Shown: positions 8,316 to 17,227 of the stretch, in pieces
Numbering within the stretch: the first letter of the stretch is position 1
How the letters are laid out: every line of letters begins with the position of its first letter
Origin: Beduinella massiliensis
GTDB lineage: Bacteria > Bacillota > Clostridia > Christensenellales > Aristaeellaceae
Assembly: GCF_900199405.1 (NCBI RefSeq)
Contig: NZ_LT963430.1
Coordinates: 1,953,605-2,017,604 of the forward strand
Reading direction: 5' to 3'
DNA length: 64,000 nt
Program-made: the position numbers and the translations under genes
Notes under the pieces: generated by a model
Database searches by the model: none
What the model was told of the DNA's origin: nothing
Seen by the model: only the letters and a program-made list of their open reading frames with translations

Positions 8316-8334
8316 ATGAAGGGGGGCGCGTTGC

Positions 8335-8700
8335 ATGCTGATTGATGAGCTGCTGGAAGGCATCCTTGGGGCGTGCGAAGCCGCGCCGGAGGAGGTGCGC
8401 GCGGAGGTAGGGGGCATGATTGCGGACTTCCGCGAGCAATCACTGGTCTCTGAGGTACGAACGGCGCTGCGGTACAGCACACACGCGCTTGACGGAGAAA
8501 TTGCCCTGATGATCGACGCGGCGCGGGATGACCTGCGCCGCGTCGGCGTCGCGGATGCGCGGCTTACGGAGCCGCTTGCCCGCATGGCTATCACGACCTA
8601 CGCACGGGCGCAGCAGGCCGACGACCCGGATGTGCGCGCGGCGTTTGAAAGCAGCTACGGAGCGATGACGGATGCGCTGCGCAAGGCGGTGGGCGAATGA
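8335..8700 (+). CDS. Head-tail connector protein (gp6-like)
   Basis: 121 residues. The pattern GEIALMIDAARDDLRRVGVAD...LARMAITTYARAQQ is that of HK97 gp6/SPP1 gp15-type connectors, which form a ring below the portal. Position directly after the capsid gene agrees. The stop overlaps the next ATG by four bases. Confidence 0.8.
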   Translation: MLIDELLEGILGACEAAPEEVRAEVGGMIADFREQSLVSEVRTALRYSTHALDGEIALMIDAARDDLRRVGVADARLTEPLARMAITTYARAQQADDPDVRAAFESSYGAMTDALRKAVGE

Positions 8701-9002
8701 AGCGCAAAAACGACGTGGTGACGTTGTTCCCCAAAGACGCCGGTTCTCCGCCTACCGCGCCGAAACCGGACGAGCGCGCCGCGCAGCGGGTATTCGCTTA
8801 TACCGCCCGCGTTGGGATGAAGGAATTTTACGAAAGCGCGGCGGTCGGCATGACGCCGGTGCTCAAGGTAACGATTTGGCAAGGCGAGTACGCGGGACAG
8901 ATATTTGTACGGCATCAGGGTACGACGTACAAGGTGCTCCGCGCCTACGATGACAAGAGCGCGCGCGAAACTGAACTTACGTGTGAGGAGGCCGTTCTGT
9001 GA
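8697..9002 (+). CDS. Phage head closure / head-tail joining protein
   Basis: 101 residues, starting inside the upstream stop. The C-terminal half (GEYAGQIFVRHQGTTYKVLRAYDD) is the small beta-barrel seen in head-tail joining proteins (SPP1 gp16-like). It would plug the connector before tail joining. The stop overlaps the next gene's GTG. Confidence 0.75.
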   Translation: MKRKNDVVTLFPKDAGSPPTAPKPDERAAQRVFAYTARVGMKEFYESAAVGMTPVLKVTIWQGEYAGQIFVRHQGTTYKVLRAYDDKSARETELTCEEAVL

Positions 9003-9415
9003 GTGCGAGCGTGACGTTGGACGTAAGGGGCATTGCGGAGACATACGGGAAGCTTGTGGAAACCTCGATGGTCGCGTCGCAACGCGAGGAGGTGCGGGAA
9101 GGTCTTCGGCGCGGAGGCGATATAATTGCGGAACTGGCAAAGCGCGGGATTCGCAATCGTTCTGGCAATCTCGGGCCTTCGATTGACGTTGGAAACATAA
9201 CGGCAACAAAAGAAAAAACGTCAGTTCAGGTGCTTGCACGGCGGCCCGAAGGTTCTCACGGCTGGCTTGTGGAGAACGGACACGTAGGGCCGCGAGGGGT
9301 GGGCCGCGCAGACCCGCATCCCTATCTCGCTCCCGCGATGGAAGAAGGGCGTGACGAAGCGCTGAAAGAGATCGCCGCGGGCGTCGAGCGGGCGATCAGG
9401 AGGACCACAAAATGA
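8999..9415 (+). CDS. HK97 gp10-like tail component
   Basis: 138 residues. The core RNRSGNL...VQVLARRPEGSHGWLVENG and the ending PHPYLAPAMEEGRDEALKEI are hallmarks of the HK97-gp10-like family, found between connector and tail-tube genes and needed for head-tail joining. Coupled to both neighbours by 4-bp overlaps. Confidence 0.85.
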   Translation: MSASVTLDVRGIAETYGKLVETSMVASQREEVREGLRRGGDIIAELAKRGIRNRSGNLGPSIDVGNITATKEKTSVQVLARRPEGSHGWLVENGHVGPRGVGRADPHPYLAPAMEEGRDEALKEIAAGVERAIRRTTK

Positions 9416-9729
9416 CGGTTTACGAGACGGCCATTGCCGCGCTGCGCGGCGTCGGCATAGAGGCGGACGCACTGTGCCGGGATGGGCTGGCGGTGGAGTA
9501 CGCTATCGTTCGGTTGGCGCGGAAAAGACCATTTTACGCGGACGACAGAGTTGCGTGTTGCGAATGCACAGTGGAAATTCGGGTGTTTGCGAAAAGCGGT
9601 TTGTGCGACCTTGCACAGCGGGCCGAAAACGCCCTGACCGCGGCGGGCTTTGGCTTCGTTTTCCGCGCGGACAAATTTGACGGGGAGTACCAAATTGCCA
9701 CTATGGAATGGAAAGCATTGGAGGAATGA
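9412..9729 (+). CDS. Tail completion / terminator protein
   Basis: 105 residues in the slot between gp10-like and major tail protein genes, where siphophages encode the tail terminator that caps the tube. The sequence shows alternating strands (CCECTVEIRVFAK, FVFRADKFDGEYQIATMEW) typical of this fold. Called mainly from order and size. Confidence 0.65.
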   Translation: MTVYETAIAALRGVGIEADALCRDGLAVEYAIVRLARKRPFYADDRVACCECTVEIRVFAKSGLCDLAQRAENALTAAGFGFVFRADKFDGEYQIATMEWKALEE

Positions 9730-9731
9730 AA

Positions 9732-10343
9732 ATGGGTATGACGAAATATCGCGGGCCGGTATCTATTGGCCTGCGCGACGTATGCTACGCGATGATTACC
9801 AAGGACGACGAGACCGGGACGGTCTACGAGACCAAGGAAAGCACGGTCGCCGTCAAGGGCGTTGCGGGCGCGATTGACGCGACGATTACGCCGAGCAGCG
9901 AGAACACCCCGCTCTATGCCGACGACGGCACGTTCGCGGAAATCACGTCGCTCGGCGACGTGTCCATTGCGCTTGAGCTGGCGAGCCTGCCTGACGATGT
10001 ACAGGTGGATTGGTTCGGGCACCAGAGGGACGAGGACGGCGTGCTCGTAAAGGGCGCGGACGACACGGCGAGACACTTCGCGCTGGGGTTCAAATCGCAG
10101 AATCACGACAAGACCTTTAAATACGTTTGGGTCTACAAGGCGCTCGCGAGCCTGCCGGAAAACGCCCACCACACGAAGGAGGGCTCTTCCGTCACGATGC
10201 AGACGCAGAAGGTCACGATTTCGTGCTCGCCGCGTCTGTCTGATGGGAAATGGATGGCGAGCGTCAACAGCGGCGCGGAGGGGGCCAGCGCGGACGTGAT
10301 CTCCAAATGGTTTGAAAAGCCGTACGAAAAGGCGACGGTGTAA
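9732..10343 (+). CDS. Major tail (tube) protein
   Basis: 203 residues. The ATG at 9732 sits 7 nt after GGAGG; an alternative ATG is at 9726. The sequence (KYRGPVSIGLRDVCYAMITKD, GAIDATITPSSENTPLYADDG, GDVSIALELASLP) matches the phi13-type major tail family in Firmicutes siphophages, which polymerises into the tail tube. It is followed by the tail-assembly chaperone pair, as expected. Confidence 0.87.
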   Translation: MGMTKYRGPVSIGLRDVCYAMITKDDETGTVYETKESTVAVKGVAGAIDATITPSSENTPLYADDGTFAEITSLGDVSIALELASLPDDVQVDWFGHQRDEDGVLVKGADDTARHFALGFKSQNHDKTFKYVWVYKALASLPENAHHTKEGSSVTMQTQKVTISCSPRLSDGKWMASVNSGAEGASADVISKWFEKPYEKATV

Positions 10344-10352
10344 GGAGGCAGC

Positions 10353-10688
10353 ATGAAAATCACGCTTAAGCTAGGCGGCGGGGAAAGGGTCTTCCTTTCC
10401 TCGCCCACGGCGCGCAAGACGCGCGACGCCTATTTTCACCGCGAAAGGATTCGCGAGCGCCTTCGGGAAGGCGGCGAATCGTCCAAGTTCGACGAGGGAA
10501 CGACCGACGCGATGCTGCAATGGGTGGTAGAGGCGTTCGACCGCCAGTTCACGGCGGATGAATTTCTGGACGGTTATCAGGGGTGGTTCTTCGACATCCT
10601 GAGCATGATGGACGACATGCTGGCGGGTGTTGCGGGAGAACTGGACGCGGGTTTTCCGAAGCCGCCGAAGACGGCGGCGAAACCGTAA
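10353..10688 (+). CDS. Tail assembly chaperone, short form (gpG-like)
   Basis: 111 residues. It starts after TAAGGAGGCAGC and is the zero-frame product of the chaperone region. A helical charged N-terminal domain ends in a Pro-rich tail (PKPPKTAAKP). It should bind the tape measure protein during tail assembly. A slippery heptamer lies 33 nt before its stop, and a -1 frame of the expected T-domain type follows, so a longer fusion is likely also made. Confidence 0.8.
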   Translation: MKITLKLGGGERVFLSSPTARKTRDAYFHRERIRERLREGGESSKFDEGTTDAMLQWVVEAFDRQFTADEFLDGYQGWFFDILSMMDDMLAGVAGELDAGFPKPPKTAAKP

Positions 10689-10855
10689 CGTTTGGGGATT
10701 TCCTTCTGGACATGTACGCGAAGCTGCTACGCGAGGGGTGGACGATGCGGGACATTGACGACATGGACATGGGGTTCTTTCTGCGTGCGCTGCGAGGCAC
10801 TGAGGGGAAGCAGGAACCGAAGCCGAAATTCATCGACGAGCTCGGCCTATTTTAA
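10353..10855 (+). CDS. Tail assembly chaperone, -1 frameshift fusion (gpGT-like)
   Basis: The first 101 codons of the short form would be followed by a -1 slip and 66 codons of the second frame, giving 167 residues. The second-frame segment (TFGDFLLDMYAKLLREGWTMRDIDDMDMGFFLRAL) is the typical T-domain that contacts the tape measure protein. It has no ribosome site of its own. GpG/gpGT frameshifting is conserved in long-tailed phages such as lambda, where it sets the G:GT ratio. Confidence 0.75.
10649..10655 (+). promoter_or_regulatory. Programmed -1 frameshift site GGGTTTT
   Basis: G GGT TTT is in the correct phase for the X XXY YYZ rule (zero-frame codons GGT at 10650 and TTT at 10653). A -1 slip here enters the frame of the T-domain. 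It occupies the same place as the GGGAAAG site in phage lambda. Confidence 0.72.
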
Positions 10856-10862
10856 GCAAACA

Positions 10863-10887
10863 AAAAAGGCGCTTTGCACGCCTTTTT
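10863..10887. terminator. Bidirectional terminator between tail genes and hicB
   Basis: AAAAAGGCG and CGCCTTTTT form a 9-bp stem with a 7-nt loop. A and T tracts on both sides let it work for the plus-strand tail operon and for the converging hicAB operon. Confidence 0.85.
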
Positions 10888-10894
10888 ATTTGCC

Positions 10895-11320
10895 TTACCG
10901 GCGCAAACCGAGCTGATCCATCAGCGCGCCCTGAAGAGCCTGCGAAAAGTTGATGCCTTTTTCAAGCGCGGCCGCATTCAGCCATGCCGGAATCGAAAGC
11001 GTCTTCTTGACGGACTTTTCAAAGTGAGCGCGGGCATACTCGTTTACGTCAACTGTTATCATGTTGACAAAAGATTCGCCGGGATCGGCTTCGAGGGCGC
11101 GCGCTACTTCGGCGGGGTTGATGGCGCGCATGTCGGACGGGGGAGGAACGTCTTCCCCGTCGCGCTGCGCGGTATAGAGATACCCTGCAAGGCAATCGAC
11201 GGCAGCGGAGAACGCACCAGTCAGAGTATCATCGCACGTCGCAAGATAATTCAGATCGGGAAAGACAACGGAATAGCCAGGCTCTTCTTTGAAAAAACAC
11301 GCGGGGTAAGCGGTAAGCAT
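10895..11320 (-). CDS. hicB: HicB-type antitoxin
   Basis: 141 residues from the ATG at 11320, with AGGAGGT 7 nt upstream; a longer frame would cover hicA. Residues 1-50 have the HicB RNase-H-like fold start (YPACFFKEEPGYSVVFPDL, then a TCDDTLTGAFSAAVDCLAGYL helix). The C-terminal 50 residues are a ribbon-helix-helix type DNA-binding region (TVDVNEYARAHFEKSVKKTLSIPAWLN). It should neutralise HicA and repress the shared promoter. It converges on the tail operon, which is odd for a late module and typical of a lysogeny-expressed moron. Confidence 0.88.
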   Translation of the reverse strand: MLTAYPACFFKEEPGYSVVFPDLNYLATCDDTLTGAFSAAVDCLAGYLYTAQRDGEDVPPPSDMRAINPAEVARALEADPGESFVNMITVDVNEYARAHFEKSVKKTLSIPAWLNAAALEKGINFSQALQGALMDQLGLRR

Positions 11321-11358
11321 AAGCGGCACCTCCTGCATGGGTTGGAAAGGGGCGGGGC

Positions 11359-11547
11359 TTATTTTAGCCCCGCTTGCTTTCGGATGGATTTTTCCGTGAT
11401 TTTCGATAACTCTTTCGCATGGAAGGGAATTGTCACCTTTCCGGGCTTTGTCGGGTGGACGTAATGCCGGTGCGAGCCCTCCTGCGATTTGAAAATCCAT
11501 CCGTCTGCGAGAATGATTTTTTCCATTTCTCTTGGCATCGGCGGCAT
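11359..11547 (-). CDS. hicA: HicA-type mRNA interferase toxin
   Basis: 62 residues, AAAGGGGG upstream. The dsRBD-like HicA core is clear: ADGWIFKSQEGSHRHYVHP with the catalytic His in GSHRHY, then KVTIPFHAKELSKITEKSIRKQAG. It would cleave mRNA when not bound by HicB. It lies 38 bp ahead of hicB in the same transcript, as usual for this family. Phage-borne HicAB can stabilise the prophage or limit competing phages. Confidence 0.9.
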   Translation of the reverse strand: MPPMPREMEKIILADGWIFKSQEGSHRHYVHPTKPGKVTIPFHAKELSKITEKSIRKQAGLK

Positions 11548-11571
11548 TTTCGTTCCCCCTTTACGATTATT

Positions 11572-11608
11572 ATTATACCATTTAATACGTATTATGTCAA
11601 TACGTATT
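11572..11608 (-). promoter_or_regulatory. hicAB promoter with twin palindromic operators
   Basis: On the minus strand TTGACA (11595-11600) and TATAAT (11572-11577) are separated by exactly 17 bp, a full sigma-A consensus. Two copies of the palindrome AATACGTATT (11584-11593 and 11599-11608) overlap the spacer and the -35 box. This suits binding by two HicB dimers for autorepression. Confidence 0.85.
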
Positions 11609-11706
11609 AAAGAAAAAACGAGAAAAAGGATGCCATTTTTAAATTTACTCTTTTTGCCGCGCCGGATATGTGCGGACGGAATTTATGCCGCAAAGGAGGT
11701 GGACAC

Positions 11707-14700
11707 ATGGCCGAACAAAACGCGGGGTCGATAGCCGTTGAGCTGGCGCTGAGATCGAGCACGTTTGAGACGCAGATGAAACGCGCGGCGGCATCGGTGA
11801 GGGGAATCGACGACGAATTTAAGGTTTCAAAAGCCGAGGCAGAAGCGGCAGGGAAGCGATTCGACGAGCTGGGAGCCAAGGGAGAAGCGGCGAGCCGGAA
11901 ACTCGAATTGCAGGAAGCGGCCTGCCAGAAATACAGCGAGCGGCTTGAGAAGCTGCGGAAAGACTTGGAGACTACTGCCAAGGGGCAGCAAGAGCTTGCG
12001 GCAAAGCTGGAAGCCGCGAAAAAAGCGCACGCCGATAGCGCGGAAGCGCTTAAAGCGCATGCCAAGGCGGGCGATCTCGACGAGGCTTCAATGCGGGCGC
12101 TCGAGGTCGAAACGGCGAGACTTAAAAAGGAAGAAAAATCGCTGCAGGAATCGTACGACGCCGGAAACCGCGCACTGGTCGCGGCGCAGGGAAAGATTAA
12201 TTCGACCGAACAGGCCTACAACAAACTGCGCATCGAGACGGCCCGAACGCGGGAGGAAGCAGACAAGCTGACAGCCGCGCTCGAAAGCGCGCAAAAGCGG
12301 ATGGAAAAGTTCAGCGGTGCAACCGGGAAAATTGGGAATGCGCTGACGTTGGGGCTGACCGCGCCGGTCATCGCGGCAGGTACGGCGGCGGCGACCTCCG
12401 CGGTCAAATGGGAGGACGCCTTTGCGGGCGTACGAAAAACCGTCGACGCGACCGAATCGGGATACGCGAGGCTGCAAAAACAAATCGTCGCCATGAGCGA
12501 GGAAATCCCGGTCAGCAAGGAGGAAATCGCCGGGATTGCGGCGGGCGCGGGGCAACTTGGCGTCGCAGAGAAAAACGTGATGAAATTCACGCGCGTTATG
12601 GCCGACCTGGGCGTATCGACCGATCTGACCGGCGAGGCGGCCGCGACGATGTTCGCGCAGTACGCCAATATCACCGGAATGAAGCTGGACAACGTAGACC
12701 GGTTGGGAAGCATGATCGTCGATCTGGGCAACAACACGGCCACGACCGAGAGCAAAATCGGCGAGATGATGCAGCGGCTTGCGGGCGCGGGCTCGATTGT
12801 GGGACTGACGGACGCGCAGATCGCGGGTATCAGCGCCACGCTTTCGTCGCTTGGCATCGAGGCGGAGGCAGGCGGAACGGCGATGAGCAAGGCGCTCTCG
12901 CAGATCGACAGTGCGGTTATTTCCGGCGGAGGGAAGCTGAACGCCTACGCAAAGATCGCGGGCGTGAGTGCGAAAGAGTTTTCCACGGCATGGAAAGGCG
13001 ACCCGGTTGCCGCCCTGCAGCTCTTTACAAACGGGCTGGGGCAGATCAGCGCGGCAGGCGGCGACGTGAACGCGGCGCTGAAGACGGTCGGCATCAGCGA
13101 AGTGCGCATGACCGACATGATGAAACGCCTTTCGACTAGCGGCGACATGCTGACAAAGACGGTGAGACGGGCCAATGCCGCATGGGAGGACAACACCGCG
13201 CTCACGGACGAGGCGGCAGAGCGTTATGGGACGACCGCGAGCCAAATCCAGATCACGCAGAACAAGCTGTCGAACATGGCGACGACGTTCGGAAACGCGT
13301 TCCTGCCGACGATCAACGACGGACTGGACGCGGTGGGGAATCTGGCGCAGAAGTTCGCAAACCTCGACGACGGCGTGAGAAACAACATCATTTTCGGCGC
13401 GGGCGCGGCGGCGCTTACCGGGCCGGTGATGAAAGCGATCAGCGGAGTGACCGGGGGGATTTCCGCGCTGCTAAAGGGCGTGCAGTCTATTCGCAGCATC
13501 GGCGGCATTGCGGGGATATTTTCTGCAATTCCTGCGGCGGGTCCGGTTGCCATTGGGCTTGCGGCTACGGCGGTCGGGGGGCTGGCGCTGAACTGGCTCA
13601 GCGCCCGTGACGCCATGAAGGAGTACGAAGAAAAATGGAAAAACATAGACTTTGCGCTGAAGGACAACGCATCAGCGGAGATTCGGCAGGAGATCGACAA
13701 AGCGGTTGCGGCGGCTGATCGAATCGTTGAGATCACGGTTCAAATGTCCGAGAAGCAAGAAAGCCTCATGTCTATGTTGGACGGTTTTGCAAGCGATGAT
13801 AAAATCACAAAAAAGGAAAAGAACTCACTCACCAGCGCTATAAATACATGGGTGGATGATGGTATTTCGCAGGCAAAGCTCAACACGCAAACCAAAATTG
13901 ACGAATACAACGCCGTGTGGGATAGCATGGGGCTTACGGACGAAGAGAGAGACGCCGAAATCAATGCCATCAAGGCGAAATCTGACGGAAACGTGCAACA
14001 GCTTCAAGCCCTCAAAAAAGAAGCTTCCGAGTTAATCAACGGATTCTATACGAAAGAAATCGAAATTACAGAGGAAAACAAGGGAAAGCTTGATGACCTG
14101 CTGGGGCAAATCGTCGCAATCAACACGGAGATCGAGCTTTCAAAGCAGGCACTGGAATCATACACGCCCGACGCCTATATCAAAAAGGCACAGCGGGAGG
14201 GCGCAACGAAAGAGGATACCATTGTCGGGTTTAACTCCGTCATCGAGTGGAAACAGGCCAGCGAAAACGAGATGAACAAGGAGATCGAGAAAAAACAGAC
14301 GGAGCTACAGATGGCGGCGGAGAACGCGGAGACGCCCGATGTTAAGATCAAGGCGGAAGCGGCGCTCGAATTGGCATGGGATGAAGCGGATGCGCAGTCT
14401 GCTGAACTTGAGGCGGAGGTGCTGGAGAAGATCAACGCGCTCGCCGCTACGTGGGACGTCAGCCCGGAGGAACTGAGTGAACTGCTAAAGAACTTCGACC
14501 TGTTGGCACTCATTGCGCAGTACAACGCATCGCAGGAGCCAGACGCATTCTACGACCAGGTGCGCCCGAAGATCATCGATGGCATGAAGACGTTTTTCCC
14601 CAAAATGAGCGATGCGGAAATCGATGAAGTCATGGGCGGGCTGTACCCGGACGATTTCTTCCTGAACGGTTTGAAAGAAGAAATAACCAAAGAGATTACG

Positions 14701-15303
14701 AAGAACGCGGAGAGCGGGGTGTACAACCCTATTATCGAGCTTCTGAACGCGTCCGCAGGCGCGATCACGCCGAACATGCTGGACGGGCTCGACGGGAAGA
14801 TTCGAGCCGCCATCATGCTGGTAGATTTTAAGGAATCGGGCGGGAGCATCGGCGAGAATATTATCAAAGCGATGGGGCTGGGTATCACGGAGAATCAGGG
14901 AGAGGCGACAGGTGCAGCGAAGGATGCCGCTGGTAGCGTCATCGACACGATGAAAGAATCGCTTGGCATCAAATCGCCGTCCAAGGAATTTATGGCAATC
15001 GGCTACTGGAGCATGATAGGTCTAAAAAATGGGTTTGCTGATAACAAAGACCTCGCTCTCGCGCCGCTTAAACTCATGATCTTAAACGACCTGCCGCCTA
15101 TCGGGGCGGGCATGGTTGACGCTCTGATTGGAGGCATCAGCAGCCGGCGTCAAGCGCTCGTGGATGAAGTCGTCGGCGCGGTGCGATTGGCGATTTCGTC
15201 TGCGCAGATCGAGGCCAACGGCAGCCCGATCAGCATACCGGTAACGCTCGACACGTCAAGCATCAGCATGCGGAAACTGTCAAAAGAGCTGGCGCGACTG
15301 TGA
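11707..15303 (+). CDS. Phage tail tape measure protein
   Basis: 1198 residues from the ATG with AAAGGAGGTGGACAC upstream. Residues 1-200 are coiled coil rich in Ala, Glu and Lys. The conserved PhageMin_Tail domain follows (TLGLTAPVIAAGTAAATSA onward, about 215-430). A hydrophobic stretch rich in Gly and Ala lies near residues 590-630. Residues about 680-830 are coded in visibly AT-richer DNA, suggesting a swapped segment. The protein sets tail length and helps DNA entry. The gene follows the hicAB insertion rather than the chaperone directly. Confidence 0.92.
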   Translation: MAEQNAGSIAVELALRSSTFETQMKRAAASVRGIDDEFKVSKAEAEAAGKRFDELGAKGEAASRKLELQEAACQKYSERLEKLRKDLETTAKGQQELAAKLEAAKKAHADSAEALKAHAKAGDLDEASMRALEVETARLKKEEKSLQESYDAGNRALVAAQGKINSTEQAYNKLRIETARTREEADKLTAALESAQKRMEKFSGATGKIGNALTLGLTAPVIAAGTAAATSAVKWEDAFAGVRKTVDATESGYARLQKQIVAMSEEIPVSKEEIAGIAAGAGQLGVAEKNVMKFTRVMADLGVSTDLTGEAAATMFAQYANITGMKLDNVDRLGSMIVDLGNNTATTESKIGEMMQRLAGAGSIVGLTDAQIAGISATLSSLGIEAEAGGTAMSKALSQIDSAVISGGGKLNAYAKIAGVSAKEFSTAWKGDPVAALQLFTNGLGQISAAGGDVNAALKTVGISEVRMTDMMKRLSTSGDMLTKTVRRANAAWEDNTALTDEAAERYGTTASQIQITQNKLSNMATTFGNAFLPTINDGLDAVGNLAQKFANLDDGVRNNIIFGAGAAALTGPVMKAISGVTGGISALLKGVQSIRSIGGIAGIFSAIPAAGPVAIGLAATAVGGLALNWLSARDAMKEYEEKWKNIDFALKDNASAEIRQEIDKAVAAADRIVEITVQMSEKQESLMSMLDGFASDDKITKKEKNSLTSAINTWVDDGISQAKLNTQTKIDEYNAVWDSMGLTDEERDAEINAIKAKSDGNVQQLQALKKEASELINGFYTKEIEITEENKGKLDDLLGQIVAINTEIELSKQALESYTPDAYIKKAQREGATKEDTIVGFNSVIEWKQASENEMNKEIEKKQTELQMAAENAETPDVKIKAEAALELAWDEADAQSAELEAEVLEKINALAATWDVSPEELSELLKNFDLLALIAQYNASQEPDAFYDQVRPKIIDGMKTFFPKMSDAEIDEVMGGLYPDDFFLNGLKEEITKEITKNAESGVYNPIIELLNASAGAITPNMLDGLDGKIRAAIMLVDFKESGGSIGENIIKAMGLGITENQGEATGAAKDAAGSVIDTMKESLGIKSPSKEFMAIGYWSMIGLKNGFADNKDLALAPLKLMILNDLPPIGAGMVDALIGGISSRRQALVDEVVGAVRLAISSAQIEANGSPISIPVTLDTSSISMRKLSKELARL

Positions 15304-15312
15304 GGTGATAAC

Positions 15313-16158
15313 ATGATATTGACAATCAGGAGCGCTGCGGGCGAAATGCGGTTGGTGGACGGCGTGGCGCTGTTGCAGGCGGAGGGACTGCACGGACTGA
15401 ACCGCGCGACGCACACCATCGATCAGGCTACGTCTGACGGGACGGTGCTCGTCGGCTCAAAAGTGCAATCGCGCAGCGTGCGCCTGCGGGTAAAGCTGCG
15501 GCGCGACGTGGTTGCGGCGCGGAACGACATCATCCGCATTTGTGCGCAGAAGGACATGACGCTCGTGCTCAACCGGGGCGCGAGTACCTACGTCATGCCG
15601 TGCACCGCCCAAGGCGTATCGCACGAAGCGCAGGACGGGTCAAAGATCACGATTGCGCTGTATGTGCCTATTCCGTATTGGCGCGCCGAAATCGCAAAAA
15701 CGGTCTGGATTGCGGGATGGTCAGCGGCGTTTGAATTTCCGGTCGAGATACCGGAAGAGGGTATCGAGTTTGGGACGCGCACGGAGACGCGCGTCGTCAA
15801 CGTGAAAAACGACGGTTCGGTTGAAACCGGATGCATCATTGCTTTTTCGGCGCGGTCGAACGTTACAAATCCGGCGGTCTACATGGCGGCGAACAGCGCG
15901 CGCTATATCCGCATTATTACGAGCATGTCCGCCGGGGATGTGGTGACGATCAACACCGCGCGCGGGCAGAATGCCGCGCAGCTCACAATCTACCGTGCGG
16001 CAACCGGGGAAACAGGAAATGCGTTTTCGCTGCTCGACACGGGCAGCGAATTTTTGCAAATTGCCCCCGGAGATAACCTGATACGCTATGACGCGGAAAC
16101 CGGCGCAGACGCGCTTGATGTGAGCATAACCATCGACGAACTCTATGCGGGGGTATGA
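15313..16158 (+). CDS. Distal tail protein (Dit-like)
   Basis: 281 residues, GAGGTGATAAC upstream. The N-terminal half has the Dit pattern of a short beta domain with a TLDQ-like turn, then SKVQSRSVRLRVKLR and the PYWRAE segment. The C-terminal half is a galectin-like beta sandwich. Dit forms the ring linking tail tube and tip. Directly after the tape measure is its usual place. Confidence 0.85.
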   Translation: MILTIRSAAGEMRLVDGVALLQAEGLHGLNRATHTIDQATSDGTVLVGSKVQSRSVRLRVKLRRDVVAARNDIIRICAQKDMTLVLNRGASTYVMPCTAQGVSHEAQDGSKITIALYVPIPYWRAEIAKTVWIAGWSAAFEFPVEIPEEGIEFGTRTETRVVNVKNDGSVETGCIIAFSARSNVTNPAVYMAANSARYIRIITSMSAGDVVTINTARGQNAAQLTIYRAATGETGNAFSLLDTGSEFLQIAPGDNLIRYDAETGADALDVSITIDELYAGV

Positions 16159-16159
16159 T

Positions 16160-17227
16160 ATGGAAATCTGGATATACAGCCCTTATGAGCACGTGCGCGT
16201 TGGGATTTTGGACAGCTACGACAGCATGACCCGCACGCACAGGGACGACGCGCCGGACGAGATCGAAATCACGCTGCGCGCGGCGGGCGGAGATGCGATT
16301 GCGCAGGTGGATAGTATCCTGTGGCCGTCAGGAGATACGACGGCATACCTCGTAACGAGCGTGGACATCGAGGACGAGGAAACCGGCGCTACACACGAAC
16401 GCATACGCGGGAAGAGCATGGAAACGTTGCTTGCGATGCGGTACCTTTCCGTACCCAAATCGTTCACCGGTACGCCGGGGCAAATCTGCGCGCAAATGTG
16501 CGATGAGGTATTTTCGGACGGCGCGCGGGCATTCCCGGGGCTGACATATGATTTCGGCGCGGCCACCGGAGAGACGATGACGCTGAGCGCGGAGGGAACG
16601 CTCCTGGACAACGTATGTGCGGCCCTGACCGCGGGCCTTTACGGCATTCGGTCGGCGTTCAGCCCGGCGACCTGCGCCGTACATATTTTTGCGCACGCGG
16701 GACAGACGCGCAATATAGCCTTTGATGAACGCTACGACACGCTGTCCGAAGCCCGGTACACCGACGATATTTCCGACGCGTCGGATATGTGCTACGTATA
16801 CGACGATGAGGGCGAATGTCTGACGGTGGGAAATGTCGCGTTGACCGGATACCGTCGGCGCGAAGGGTCTGACTGGCACACGAGCGGGCGTGAAAGCTAC
16901 GACGACGAGGGGAACGAAATTGAATTGACCGACGCGCAATACCGGCGCGCGATGCAAAACACCGGCGCAGGTTACATGAGCGCCCACCGGCGATCTCAAG
17001 AAATGAGCGGCACGGTGAATTTGCAATCAAAACTTGTGAAATACGGAGACGATTTCGACCTCGGTGATGTATGCACGATCCGCAAGGCTGCGTGGGGCGT
17101 GAATCTGAAAAAACGCTTGACTACGGTGATCGAAACCTACGAAAACGGCGTGGCGACAATGCACGCGGAATTTGGAACGGCGACGCCTACGCTGAGCGAA
17201 AAAATCAAACGGGGTGAAACGGCGTGA
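16160..17227 (+). CDS. Tail tip protein, Gp37-like (ReqiPepy6 type)
   Basis: 355 residues from the ATG at 16160, just past the Dit stop. The opening EIWIYSPYEHVRVGILDSYDSM and the later SMETLLAMRYL and YGDDFDLGDVCTI motifs match the Gp37-like siphovirus tail-associated family that serves as the Tal hub. No lysin domain is appended. The stop overlaps the next GTG. Confidence 0.8.
   Translation: MEIWIYSPYEHVRVGILDSYDSMTRTHRDDAPDEIEITLRAAGGDAIAQVDSILWPSGDTTAYLVTSVDIEDEETGATHERIRGKSMETLLAMRYLSVPKSFTGTPGQICAQMCDEVFSDGARAFPGLTYDFGAATGETMTLSAEGTLLDNVCAALTAGLYGIRSAFSPATCAVHIFAHAGQTRNIAFDERYDTLSEARYTDDISDASDMCYVYDDEGECLTVGNVALTGYRRREGSDWHTSGRESYDDEGNEIELTDAQYRRAMQNTGAGYMSAHRRSQEMSGTVNLQSKLVKYGDDFDLGDVCTIRKAAWGVNLKKRLTTVIETYENGVATMHAEFGTATPTLSEKIKRGETA

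Noticed and set aside
10583-10855. Separate gene for the second tail-chaperone frame
   Set aside because: No ribosome site or sensible start; a -1 frameshift from the upstream gene explains it better.
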